From: Terriglobia bacterium
Lineage (GTDB): Bacteria > Acidobacteriota > UBA6911
NCBI GenBank assembly: GCA_020072565.1
Contig: JAIQGI010000031.1
Location: 1-64,000, forward strand
Length of the DNA: 64,000 nucleotides
Direction: 5' to 3'
The translations under genes and the position numbers were made by a program. A model generated the notes under the pieces. It did not search any database. It saw nothing but the letters and a program-made list of their open reading frames with translations, and was not told the origin of the DNA. This document shows positions 35,462 through 44,416 of the stretch, in pieces; within the stretch, counting starts at the first letter, position 1; the number at the start of each line of letters is the position of its first letter.

Positions 35462-36706
35462 TTATGACGACTTCCGCTGACGGATCTTCATGAGCAGAAG
35501 GCCGATCATGCCCAGCAGGATCACGGCCGATACTGCCATCCCTTTACGCCGATACGCAAGATCGGCAAGCGCCTGCCAGCCGCTTTGCTCGGAAGCCGCG
35601 GCTATGCTATCGCCTTCTTTGATGGGTTTGTTCAGCACTGCCGGATCGAAACTGTGAACCTGGACGCGAGCCAGAACCAGGCGGTCCCGCCCCTCGGCAA
35701 GCTGGTAGATCGGGCGGCTGACTTCCATCCCCGCCCGTTGCGCCTGATCGAGTACCTTGGTGGCAGCAGCCAGATGAGTCTCCAGACCGGTAACTCCCGC
35801 CTTCATTTGCAGCGCCGCGTTGTAGCCGGCACTTCCCTTCTCGTGACAGGTTGCGCATGTGGCGGGTTCTTCCACTCCGAGCATGGCGTCGGAGGGGTGC
35901 ATGATTTCATGATTCTGATGGCAGGTCACGCACGCCGCCCACTTGTTCTCAGCAAAGGCCTTCCGGTGAGGGCCTTTGTTGAACAGGTCCCACTGGGTGA
36001 CATGACACTGGCCGCACACGTTTGCAACCGCATCGACGCCCGGAGGGGTGGCGCCATGGTTGCCGTGGCAACTGTTGCATGTCGGCGCCGAAAGATCACG
36101 CTCCTTCATCAGAGCCTCGCCGTGCACACTCTTGCCGTAAAGCGCCTGCTGGTCGGTGGGGATGCCGTAAGACGCCATGCGCTCCGAGTCGCTGTGGCAG
36201 CGGCCGCAGGTGGCGGCAACGTTGGTCACATAGACGGGGCTGTTCGGATCTTTCGCCTGACGGATGCCATGGTATCCGTGACAGTCGATGCAGGTGGCCA
36301 CATTCGGATCACCTGCCTGATATTTCTTGCCGTGTACGCTCGTCAGATATTCGCTGTACTGGTCCACGCGCGCCTGTGGATTGTACTTGCGCATGAAATC
36401 GGGATTGCTGTGGCAGGAGGCGCACAGTACGGCAATCTGTTTCCGGGCCGGATGACCGACGAAGCCCCTGCGCGGATTCATGGACTCCTCGGGCTTATCC
36501 TTGGTGGGATCGCCGCCGTGACAATTGGTGCAGGAAAGTCCGTTCTGGAAGTGGATGTCTTGTGCGGAGAGCCTCACCGGCACGTCGAACGGATCGCCCA
36601 GATCATGGTGACATCGGATGCATGTGCTTTCGGTCGCCTTCGGCGCGGTCTGGGCCTGAGCCTGGACCGGTGAAATGAGCATGATGAGCAGTAGTTGCTG
36701 CCACAT
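35462..36706 (-). CDS. Nine-haem periplasmic c-type cytochrome with C-terminal anchor
   Basis: This 414-residue protein has a signal peptide (LLLIMLISPVQAQAQ), nine CxxCH haem-binding motifs (CIRCH, CTNCH, CASCH, CIDCH, CGRCH, CNSCH, CGQCH, CVTCH, CATCH), a helical segment and a C-terminal membrane helix (AVSAVILLGMIGLLLMKI). It should carry electrons in the periplasm, anchored to the inner membrane. It follows cytochrome b by 10 bases, with AAGGA seven bases before ATG, and takes the place that cytochrome c1 has in bc1 operons. It thus probably receives electrons from the Rieske protein and passes them to soluble or outer-membrane cytochromes. Confidence 0.92.
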   Translation of the reverse strand: MWQQLLLIMLISPVQAQAQTAPKATESTCIRCHHDLGDPFDVPVRLSAQDIHFQNGLSCTNCHGGDPTKDKPEESMNPRRGFVGHPARKQIAVLCASCHSNPDFMRKYNPQARVDQYSEYLTSVHGKKYQAGDPNVATCIDCHGYHGIRQAKDPNSPVYVTNVAATCGRCHSDSERMASYGIPTDQQALYGKSVHGEALMKERDLSAPTCNSCHGNHGATPPGVDAVANVCGQCHVTQWDLFNKGPHRKAFAENKWAACVTCHQNHEIMHPSDAMLGVEEPATCATCHEKGSAGYNAALQMKAGVTGLETHLAAATKVLDQAQRAGMEVSRPIYQLAEGRDRLVLARVQVHSFDPAVLNKPIKEGDSIAAASEQSGWQALADLAYRRKGMAVSAVILLGMIGLLLMKIRQRKSS

Positions 36707-36716
36707 GAGACTGTCC

Positions 36717-37784
36717 TTAAGTCCGATAGGCCAAGGCCGACAGGACGACGATATATATAAGAACCAGAGTACCCACGATGGGAAGCAGACTGCGCCGGCC
36801 CGCGCGCGGTTCCGGCGATATGAACGGAGTGATGACTAGCAGCAGTCCCAGCAAGCCGAAGGCCATGATCCCGAGGACCTCGCCGTCCATGCCGAGGATC
36901 CTCGATGGGATGTACTTCAGGGTTTGAAACATGTAAACGAAATACCACTCAGGCTTGATGCCGGCGGGGGCCGGAGAAAACGCGTCAGCTTTTTCCCCCA
37001 ATTCCCATGGAAAGATGGCGGCAAGCACGGCCAGGACAGTCACAGCAGCCAGCCAGCCCACCAGATCACGCAAGAGAAAGTCAGGGACGAATTTCATCCT
37101 CGGCACTCTGGATTCGTCAACAGAAGGGGGCGCGCTCATGCCGTGCTTCTGAACCAGATAGAGGTGTAAGCTTATCAGCACGGTTGCAATCGCGGGCAGG
37201 ATTGCCACATGAAATCCGAAGAAGCGCGTCAGCGTGGCCCCGGTCACCTCGTCGCCCCCGCGCAGGAATCGGAGCAAAAATGGGCCGACCAGGGGCACCA
37301 CGCCGGCGATGTCGGTCCCCACCTTGGTGGCGAAGAAGGCCAACCTGTTCCAGGGGAGGAGGTAGCCGCTGAAACCGAAACAGAGCGCCAGAAAAAAAAG
37401 GAGAGCGCCCGTCACCCAGGTCAGCTCCCTCGGCCGCCGGAAGGAGCGCAGGAACAGAGCGCTGAACATGTGCACGAAGGCGGCCCCGATCATGAGGTTG
37501 GCCGACCAGCTGTGGATCGAGCGGATGAGCCAACCGAACTGGACCTCGGTCATGATGAACTGGACGCTCTCAAATGCATTTTCAGCACTCGGCCGATAGT
37601 AGAGCAAAAGCAGGATTCCGGTGCAGACCTGAACGGCGAACAGGAAAAGCGTCATGCCGCCGAAGTAGTACCAGATGGTGTGGCGATGAACCGGCACTTC
37701 CTTGTGCTCGATCAGCTCCTGGGCTGCGCGCCAGCCCAACCTCTCTTCCAGCCAGTCTCCCCACTTTGATATCCGCCCATTCAT
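36717..37784 (-). CDS. Cytochrome b of a bc-type quinol-oxidising complex
   Basis: This 355-residue membrane protein has the fused layout of cytochrome b6 plus subunit IV. Haem ligand histidines lie in [15 protein letters not shown] and [19 protein letters not shown]. The quinol site PEWY is intact ([16 protein letters not shown]), and eight membrane helices are expected. It oxidises quinol and bifurcates electrons to the Rieske protein and to its own haems. The Rieske gene ends four bases before its start, and a nine-haem cytochrome follows, so the three genes form one operon. Confidence 0.93.
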   Translation of the reverse strand: MNGRISKWGDWLEERLGWRAAQELIEHKEVPVHRHTIWYYFGGMTLFLFAVQVCTGILLLLYYRPSAENAFESVQFIMTEVQFGWLIRSIHSWSANLMIGAAFVHMFSALFLRSFRRPRELTWVTGALLFFLALCFGFSGYLLPWNRLAFFATKVGTDIAGVVPLVGPFLLRFLRGGDEVTGATLTRFFGFHVAILPAIATVLISLHLYLVQKHGMSAPPSVDESRVPRMKFVPDFLLRDLVGWLAAVTVLAVLAAIFPWELGEKADAFSPAPAGIKPEWYFVYMFQTLKYIPSRILGMDGEVLGIMAFGLLGLLLVITPFISPEPRAGRRSLLPIVGTLVLIYIVVLSALAYRT

Positions 37785-37788
37785 CCCG

Positions 37789-38232
37789 CTACCCCCGCGA
37801 AACTACAATCTCGTCGCCACGCACGTTCACCGTGAACGCCTCCAGCGGCCGCGGAGGCGGGCCGGAGATGTTCTTCCCTGTCAGGTCGTAGCGCCCGTTG
37901 TGGCAGGCACACCAGATCAGCTTCTCGTCCGTGCTGTATTGCACCGTGCAATCCAAGTGAGTGCATACGGCGCTGAACGCGCGATACTCACCCGCCGGAG
38001 TCTGAATCAAAAGGCCGGGCTTGCTGCCGAACTTGAATATTTTTCCCACGTTCGGCCTAAGCTCCGAGACCTTGCCCGCAACCACGCTGCTGGCAGAAGA
38101 CTCGACCACCCGGGGGGGAATCATGAACTTTACGACGGGGTAAAGGATGGCGGCAAGTGTGGCCAAAGCACCTGTGCCCAGGAGATAGTTAAGAGCGTTA
38201 CGCCGCGAAGTCGGCTGTTCGACTGCAATCAT
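37789..38232 (-). CDS. Rieske iron-sulfur protein
   Basis: This 147-residue protein has a twin-arginine-like membrane anchor ([19 protein letters not shown]) and the cluster-binding pair CTHLDC and CACHNGRYD followed by the Pro-loop [11 protein letters not shown]. It takes the first electron from quinol and delivers it to the cytochrome partner. ATG 38232 was preferred over the longer frame (to 38313) because the Tat-like anchor then lies at the N-terminus. It is the first gene of the Rieske/cytochrome b/nine-haem operon, 82 bases after the DUF2339 gene on the same strand. Confidence 0.93.
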   Translation of the reverse strand: MIAVEQPTSRRNALNYLLGTGALATLAAILYPVVKFMIPPRVVESSASSVVAGKVSELRPNVGKIFKFGSKPGLLIQTPAGEYRAFSAVCTHLDCTVQYSTDEKLIWCACHNGRYDLTGKNISGPPPRPLEAFTVNVRGDEIVVSRG

Positions 38233-38314
38233 AGTTACAACCCGATCGATAGAGTAAATTAAGTGTATCAAGATATCCAATATGCCGTTACATGGCAAAG
38301 GAAATCTCAGCAAA

Positions 38315-39958
38315 CTACTGTTTTCGCCCCAGCTGCCGGAGCTTCGTATAGAAGAGAGAGATACCCACAGCCATCAGCCCTAGGAACAAGAAGGCAACGA
38401 CCCGGAACCTCAGATCCAGGCGTGCCAGATCGACCAAAAAGAGGTACAGCACAGTTGCTGCCAGGGTAAAGAGCGACATCCAGCGATACTTCACATTCTT
38501 GAGCAGCTGGCTCAGCAAGAAATATGCCACCGCAGTCGCCGTCCATGATAGCGTCACGTATGACGCGGGCACGGCATGATAGAGCGAGTAAAGCACCATG
38601 ACGAAGGTAGTCGCCAGATAGACGTTGCGCAGCCCGTCGGTTCGAAGCGTCAAGCGCTCTTTCTGCCAGTTCATGACGCGAGCGCTTCCGAGCGCAACGA
38701 GCGCAAAGCTGAAATTGACCAGGTCCGATGGGGGCGAGCTGACCCAATAGGCGAGCAGAATGCCTATATAGATGATCGCGTTCACCACGACGAGGATTCT
38801 GGATCGAAACCAGAGGGCCATAGATACGACGAGGAAGCTCTGCAGCGCCAGCCAGAGGAATGCCTCAGGCACTTTGGCAAATCCATAGATCGCGATGCTC
38901 AGCGCCATGTAACTGCAGCAGGCATATGTCGCCGCGGCAAGCTGGATGTGGGTCCTCAGCCACTGTACCGCTGAACAGGCCAGCAGAAGTAGGCAAGCGG
39001 CCAAAGAAATCATCGCGAAATCCTTGGGGAAAAGCGCCAGCACGGCGAGGGACACGACTGCACAGAAACCCACACAGTTCAGAAACACCACACCTACTCG
39101 GCCGGCGTCCGAGGCGGCATCCCGGTCATAGAAAAGCGTGGGCCACGCAAAGACAGCCGCGCTGAGAAAAAGGTACGTCAGAGAAAACTGATGCACCCCG
39201 ATCCCGCCCAAGGGGCGACCCACGAGCGGATTGTTGAGCAGCCAGAGAACATGTGTGATATAGCCAAGCACGATCGTGAGATTCAGCAGGCGCCACCAGT
39301 CGCGGCGCAACGCCAGGTATACGGCCAGCGCTGAGTGCACTGCAACCAAGGACAGGGCCGCATGGGTGGTATCGCTCAGCAGGGCCGACATCAGCCCGAG
39401 GAGAACGCCCAGGGCTAGAAGAGCCTGGGAGCGGATGACCAACGCGAAGGAAATCTGGAATGCCACGACCAATAAGAGCAGTGCGAGTGCAATCTGCCGG
39501 TCCTTGACCAGAGGAGTCGAGGTGAAGTAGTGGAGCCGAAGGGTAGTGTAGTAGGTAAGCAGCAGGCTCGCACTGACAAGAATGCGCGCAAGATACGGAA
39601 AGCCTCGCTGCCAGACGCGTGCGAGGGCATACAGCCCGGCAGCGGCACAGTAGCCCATCACCGCAGGAAAAAGGTTGTGGCCCTGGTTGAGCGTGTAGGT
39701 CATCAGAAAAACAATGCCCAGAAGGAACACGATGCTGCCTGCCCAGGCCAGACCGAATTCGCCGATGCTCTGCTCCAGTCCCGCTTCTTCCCCAGCCGCG
39801 GCCGGCGAGTCGGCAAGGTGGTTTTCGAGGTTCGGCGCAGGCACAGATTCGGTTGCAGTCAAGCCCAAGTGCATTTCGAGGCGGGCGATTCTCTTCTCGA
39901 ATTGCTGAAGGGACTGGAGGATCGCTTCTAATTCGGGGTCAGAAAGATTCTCTGTCAT
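38315..39958 (-). CDS. DUF2339-family polytopic membrane protein
   Basis: This 547-residue protein has an N-terminal coiled coil ([20 protein letters not shown]), a short linker and then about 14 membrane helices starting at [20 protein letters not shown], as in DUF2339 proteins. The function of this family is unknown; it is often encoded near DUF3999 proteins, and such a gene lies at 19.7 kb in this window. The start ATG 39958 fits the family N-terminus. It lies just upstream of the Rieske operon on the same strand and could be co-transcribed, although no functional link is known. Confidence 0.75.
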   Translation of the reverse strand: MTENLSDPELEAILQSLQQFEKRIARLEMHLGLTATESVPAPNLENHLADSPAAAGEEAGLEQSIGEFGLAWAGSIVFLLGIVFLMTYTLNQGHNLFPAVMGYCAAAGLYALARVWQRGFPYLARILVSASLLLTYYTTLRLHYFTSTPLVKDRQIALALLLLVVAFQISFALVIRSQALLALGVLLGLMSALLSDTTHAALSLVAVHSALAVYLALRRDWWRLLNLTIVLGYITHVLWLLNNPLVGRPLGGIGVHQFSLTYLFLSAAVFAWPTLFYDRDAASDAGRVGVVFLNCVGFCAVVSLAVLALFPKDFAMISLAACLLLLACSAVQWLRTHIQLAAATYACCSYMALSIAIYGFAKVPEAFLWLALQSFLVVSMALWFRSRILVVVNAIIYIGILLAYWVSSPPSDLVNFSFALVALGSARVMNWQKERLTLRTDGLRNVYLATTFVMVLYSLYHAVPASYVTLSWTATAVAYFLLSQLLKNVKYRWMSLFTLAATVLYLFLVDLARLDLRFRVVAFLFLGLMAVGISLFYTKLRQLGRKQ

Positions 39959-40071
39959 GGCCCAGCGCGCTCCTCCAGCGCAAGCAGGCTGCATCAAAAC
40001 CCGTGTGCACGGAACAACTTGGAGCAAGTGTACCGTGTGCCGGCTTATTATGCCAGATCTCCGGCCAAAAC

Positions 40072-40216
40072 CAGGGGCCCGGAGCCAGAGGCCAGGAGCC
40101 GGAGGGAGGAACCGTTGATCCTGTTTGCACCTTGTCGAATCTGGTTTCGGGCCGTTTCACGCGGTCAACCTCTTAGGACATATGCATCGCCGTCATTTTG
40201 ACTCCTGACTCCTGAT
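40072..40216. repeat. STRR-like GGAGTCAGGAG-type repeat pair
   Basis: Degenerate copies (CAGGGGCCCGGAGCC, AGGCCAGGAGCCGG) lie at 40072-40102 and the reverse orientation GACTCCTGACTCCTGA at 40200-40215. They flank the promoter side of the acyl-ACP synthetase fusion gene and resemble the short heptameric repeats known from cyanobacterial genomes. Copies also occur at 56361, 56490, 62938 and 63727. Confidence 0.5.
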
Positions 40217-40269
40217 GTGTCTTGAGGTACGGCTTGTGCGCCGAGAGTCGGGTATCGTATGCTGGGTGA

Positions 40270-42987
40270 ATGGAAGCCACAGCGGAATTGACGACATACA
40301 ATGCGCGCTTTGAACAGATCGTGCGGCGCATGCCTGATCGGATTGCGGTTCGTCTCAAGACTCCGGCTGGATATCGCCAGATCACATACGGTGAGTTGCA
40401 CCGGCAGGTGCGGGGCGTTGCCCTCGCCCTCCTGGCTCACGGCCTGCAGCGACAGGCTCGGGCAGCCATCCTTTCCGAGAACAGGCCGGAATGGGTCGTG
40501 GCCTACCTGGGCATCTATATGGCGGGCGGAAGTGTCGTTCCCCTGGATCCTCAGATCTCTCCTGAAGAATGGCGCCGCTTGTTGGACGATTCTGAGACGC
40601 AGGCAGTTTTTGTGAGCGGGCTTTTGCTGCCGAAGCTCCAGGAAGCTCTGCAGGATTCCCCCCTCCGCGATCGGATCATATGTTTTGATCCTGTCGGCTC
40701 CGGCGAGAGCACGCGCTGCCTTGCCGACATGATTGAAGCCGGACAGGGTCTGGTCCCGCCTCCCGCGTTGCCAGAAACCCGTCTCTCTGATGTCGTCGTC
40801 ATCATCTACACCTCGGGGACCACGGGGAAGCCCAAGGGGGTCATGCTTAGCCAGGAAAACGTCGTCAGCGAGATTACGGCAGCGTTTCAGGCCATCCGCG
40901 GCATTGACGAAAGAGATGTTTTTCTCTGTCTCCTGCCACTGCAGCACGTGTTCGCGTCCGTCGTGAGTTTCCTGATTCCCCTGTACGTGGGAGCGCAGGT
41001 GGTCTTTGCCGACACCTTGAAGCGCTCCGAAATCCTGGCGGCTCTTCAGGAGGCGGGGATTTCCGTCCTGGCAACCGTGCCGCAGTTCTTTTACCTGTTT
41101 CACGGGCGCATCGAGGAGGAGCTTGCGCACAAGGGGCGGCTTGGGCGCAAGCTGTTTCGCGGTTTGCTGAGGTTCAACCGGTTCTGCATCAACCGTTTCC
41201 AGCTCAACTTGGGCAGGCTGCTCTTCGGCCGCATCCATCGTAACTTCGGCGCCAGACTCAGGCTGTTCGTCAGCGGCGGATCGGCCTTTGACCCCAAAGT
41301 GGCGCAGGAATTCTATGATCTCGGTTTTACGATCCTTCAGGGTTACGGGCTCACGGAGACTACCGGAGCAGCTGCAGTCACACGCGTCGAGCGCAACATC
41401 GTCGGCTCCGTCGGCCCGGCATTACCGGGAACGGAAATCACGATCCTCGATCCGGGACAAGGCGGCGTCGGCGAAGTGGCGATTCGCGGTCCGATTGTGA
41501 TGAAGGGCTATTACAGAAATGCCCAAGGGACAGCGGGAGTGATGCGCGACGGGTGGTTCCTGTCTGGGGACCTGGGGTGGATGGATGAGCAGGGCAACCT
41601 TTTCATCACTGGAAGAAAAAAGGAGGTCATCGTCCTGCCCAACGGCAAGAATATCTATCCGGATGAGGTGGAAGCGCACTATGCGCAATGCCCCTACATA
41701 AAGGAAATTGCAGTTCTGGGCATAGCCGAACCGGAGCGGAGCGGCGCCGAGCGACTCCACGCCGTCGTCGTTCCCGATTTTGATGCGTTGAAAGCCAGGA
41801 GGATCGCCAATGCCCGCGAGATCCTGCGCGATGAAATCGCCCGGCTGTCACATCAACTGCCTCAGTACAAGCGGCTCATGAGCTACCAGATTCAGAAGGA
41901 ACCATTGCCCTGCACGACGACCCATAAGATCAAGAGACTCGAGCTCAAGCGGATGATCGAGAGTGGTGAACTGAGGGAAGACGAGACCGCCGCCGCCGCC
42001 GAGGCGGATTCAACTGAAGACCGTGAATTGCTGGAGTCTGCCGTCGGTCAGGAGGTGATATCCACTCTGCGTGAGACCTATCGCCGGGATTCCCCTGTCG
42101 AGCTCGATATGAATCTCGAGTTGGACCTCGGATTCGACTCCATGGAACGGGTGGAGCTTCTGGCCAGCTTGGAGCAATCGCTTGGCCTGAAGCTTCCTGA
42201 GAGCTTCGGTGCGGAAATCTACACCGTGCGGGACCTGATCCGCGGCCTGCAGCAGCCGACGGGCGCCACTGCCGCCGCCAGCGCACTCCGGCAGAGCTGG
42301 GGAAGAATCCTCTCTCCAGAATCCTTGGGGCAGGAAGAAAGCATACAATCGCGTTTTTCCGGCACCGCGCTCGCTCTATTCAGATTTGCAGGAATCCGGA
42401 TGGTCTATCTGATCTTCAAGGTCTTTTTTCGCCTGGAGGCGGCGGGGCTGGAAAACCTGCCTCGAGAGGGGCCCTTCCTGATCTGCCCCAATCACCAGAG
42501 CTACATCGATCCGTTGATAGTGCTGGCTCCCTTGCCTTATCGCCTTGTCAAGCAGATCTTCTTCGTCGGCGCCGCAGACTTTTTCAGCAGTCCGTTGATG
42601 AAGCTGCTGGCCCGGGTGGCAAACATCTTCCCCGTCGATCCGGACGCACACCTGCTGCGCGCGATGAAGATCGGGGCCTATGGCTTGCGCAGCGGGCGCA
42701 TCCTCTGCATTTTTCCGGAGGGGGCGCGCTCCTTCGACGGCGGGCTTGGACTATTCAAGAAAGGGGCTGCGATCCTGGCGCGGGAGATTGGTGTGGTCAT
42801 GGTTCCAGTGGCAATTCGCGGCGCCCATGAGGTGTGGGCGCGCGATAGCCGCCGTATTCATCTGCACAAACTGAAGGTCATGTTTGGGGAGCCCTTGAGG
42901 GCCTGCCAGGGGGAAGAATCCGCCCCGTATCAGGCGGACACAATTCAGCTCCGGCAGACAGTTGCCCGCCTGATCGAGCTCAGCTGA
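40270..42987 (+). CDS. aas: Acyl-ACP synthetase / ACP / PlsC acyltransferase fusion (Aas-like)
   Basis: This 905-residue protein joins three activities. Residues about 1-580 are an AMP-forming ligase with IIYTSGTTGKPKG, GYGLTETTG and the C-terminal GRKKEVIVLPNGKN. Residues about 590-670 are an acyl carrier domain whose phosphopantetheine Ser624 lies in DLGFDSMERVE. Residues about 690-900 are a PlsC acyltransferase with NHQSYID (741-747), FPEGARS and PVAIRG. It would activate a fatty acid, hold it on its own carrier domain and place it on lysophospholipid or a related acceptor. The built-in carrier domain makes it unlike enterobacterial Aas, which lacks it. Confidence 0.9.
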   Translation: MEATAELTTYNARFEQIVRRMPDRIAVRLKTPAGYRQITYGELHRQVRGVALALLAHGLQRQARAAILSENRPEWVVAYLGIYMAGGSVVPLDPQISPEEWRRLLDDSETQAVFVSGLLLPKLQEALQDSPLRDRIICFDPVGSGESTRCLADMIEAGQGLVPPPALPETRLSDVVVIIYTSGTTGKPKGVMLSQENVVSEITAAFQAIRGIDERDVFLCLLPLQHVFASVVSFLIPLYVGAQVVFADTLKRSEILAALQEAGISVLATVPQFFYLFHGRIEEELAHKGRLGRKLFRGLLRFNRFCINRFQLNLGRLLFGRIHRNFGARLRLFVSGGSAFDPKVAQEFYDLGFTILQGYGLTETTGAAAVTRVERNIVGSVGPALPGTEITILDPGQGGVGEVAIRGPIVMKGYYRNAQGTAGVMRDGWFLSGDLGWMDEQGNLFITGRKKEVIVLPNGKNIYPDEVEAHYAQCPYIKEIAVLGIAEPERSGAERLHAVVVPDFDALKARRIANAREILRDEIARLSHQLPQYKRLMSYQIQKEPLPCTTTHKIKRLELKRMIESGELREDETAAAAEADSTEDRELLESAVGQEVISTLRETYRRDSPVELDMNLELDLGFDSMERVELLASLEQSLGLKLPESFGAEIYTVRDLIRGLQQPTGATAAASALRQSWGRILSPESLGQEESIQSRFSGTALALFRFAGIRMVYLIFKVFFRLEAAGLENLPREGPFLICPNHQSYIDPLIVLAPLPYRLVKQIFFVGAADFFSSPLMKLLARVANIFPVDPDAHLLRAMKIGAYGLRSGRILCIFPEGARSFDGGLGLFKKGAAILAREIGVVMVPVAIRGAHEVWARDSRRIHLHKLKVMFGEPLRACQGEESAPYQADTIQLRQTVARLIELS

Positions 42988-42996
42988 GAAACCCGC

Positions 42997-43025
42997 CGCC
43001 GGGGGAGAGGGACTGCCTCCCGGCG
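42997..43025 (+). terminator. GC-rich hairpin after the acyltransferase fusion
   Basis: CGCCGGGGGAG pairs with CTCCCGGCG around a nine-base loop, 10 bases after the stop codon. There is no T-run, so intrinsic termination is uncertain. Confidence 0.45.
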
Positions 43026-43038
43026 CCGGAGCGGAGAA

Positions 43039-43221
43039 TTACTTGATTTTGAATACGAGTCCGACGGAGAGACGGAGGTTGTTGCGTCCTTCCTTCTGGC
43101 CGGTCACCGCGTTGTTTGCGGTAATCCTGTCATAGTCTATTGAATGATCGAGAGTCAGATGACGTCCGGCTCCCGATGGTTCAGATTCATACATATCTAA
43201 CAGCCCAGCTTTACTACCCAT
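43039..43221 (-). pseudogene. Outer-membrane beta-barrel, C-terminal strand remnant
   Basis: The last 15 residues read RNNLRLSVGLVFKIK, the alternating pattern of a final outer-membrane beta strand, though real barrels end in an aromatic residue and this ends in Lys. Upstream the frame has no barrel-like repeats or signal sequence. It is probably the tail of a lost porin or TonB-type receptor. The identification is weak because it rests on a single strand. Confidence 0.4.
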
Positions 43222-43316
43222 CAGTCTCCCGAAGCAGGCCGCCCGGGTCTTTCGGGGTGCTGATTAAAGCCGTGTCGCGTCACCCGATCCAGGCCCCGGC
43301 GCCCACTCTGCTGCAA

Positions 43317-44408
43317 CTAATGTCCGAAGTGCACGAAGGCCAGTACAAATCCCGTGATGAAGATATTCAGTATAGACAGAGGCAGAAGGATCTTCCACCC
43401 CAAATGCATCAGCTGGTCATAGCGGAAACGGGGGAGAGTCCAGCGAATGAGGAGGAGAAACCAGCAAAAGAACACCACCTTGAGCGCAAATGCCACAATC
43501 TGCATGAGTGTCACCGCTAAGGCGGAACACAACACGACCGATCCCCAGGGAAAGTGAAATCCGTCCGCCAGCAAGTAAGGAACCTGCCAGCCGCCGCAGA
43601 AAAACGTCGTCAAGAGAGCAGCGATGAGGATGGTCTCCACGAAATCGGTCATGAAAAAGGCACCGAACTTCATGCTGCTGTATTCGAGGAAGTAGCCGAT
43701 GATTTCCGATTCCCCTTCCGGCAGATCAAATGGCACCCTTTTGGTTTCCGCGAAGCCGGCGACAAGAAAGAGCAGGAAGCCAAGGGGCTGAAGAAAAATC
43801 CCCCACCTCGGCAACCATCCCCACAGCAGGGCACCTTGCGCCCGGTTCAATTCTGCGAGGTCCAGCGTCCCGAAGATCATGAGCAGCCCCACAAGCGTCG
43901 CGCCCATGGTGATTTCATAGCTGATCATCTGGCTCGAAGCGCGCAGGCCCCCCAAAAATGCAAACTTGTTGTTGGAGGAGAATCCCGCGAGAAAGGTGCC
44001 GAAAATCCCCATCGACATCATGGCGAAGATGAACAGCAGTCCTATGTTGAACGGAAAGATCTGCAGCTCAATGGTTCTTCCGCCAATCTGAATCGAATTG
44101 CCGAAAGGGATGGCCGCAAAGCTCATCAAGGCGAAAAACAGGGCCACGATCGGAGCGGCCGTATGCAGCAGCTTGTCGCCTCCGGGCGGTACGTAGTCCT
44201 CTTTGAAGAACATCTTCAGAGCGTCCGCAAGGATATGGGGCAAGCCGAACGCGCGGATGCCCAGAATGGGTGCCCGGTTGGCGCCCAGGCGATCCTGCAT
44301 GACAGCCGACTGTTTCCGCTCCATCCAGGTCAACAGCGAGGTGAGCGTCAGCACGCATGTGAGAAAAAAGACGGCTTTGGCCAGGATGATAAGAACATCA
44401 AGCCACAT
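43317..44408 (-). CDS. nuoH: NADH-quinone oxidoreductase subunit H
   Basis: This 363-residue, eight-helix protein lies in the membrane arm next to the quinone site. It has the conserved loop segments SAVMQDRLGANRAPI, DALKMFFKED and ETKRVPFDLPEGESE. The ATG at 44408 starts eight bases after the nuoG stop; the open frame runs far upstream inside nuoG without family similarity. It closes a four-gene cluster nuoA-C-G-H. Membrane-arm subunits L, M and N are not in the window. Confidence 0.93.
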   Translation of the reverse strand: MWLDVLIILAKAVFFLTCVLTLTSLLTWMERKQSAVMQDRLGANRAPILGIRAFGLPHILADALKMFFKEDYVPPGGDKLLHTAAPIVALFFALMSFAAIPFGNSIQIGGRTIELQIFPFNIGLLFIFAMMSMGIFGTFLAGFSSNNKFAFLGGLRASSQMISYEITMGATLVGLLMIFGTLDLAELNRAQGALLWGWLPRWGIFLQPLGFLLFLVAGFAETKRVPFDLPEGESEIIGYFLEYSSMKFGAFFMTDFVETILIAALLTTFFCGGWQVPYLLADGFHFPWGSVVLCSALAVTLMQIVAFALKVVFFCWFLLLIRWTLPRFRYDQLMHLGWKILLPLSILNIFITGFVLAFVHFGH

Positions 44409-44416
44409 ACAGCCAT

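Noticed and set aside
35585-36673. Plus-strand 362-residue open frame opposite the nine-haem cytochrome
   Set aside because: Antisense of nine CxxCH motifs; no domain and no ribosome site.
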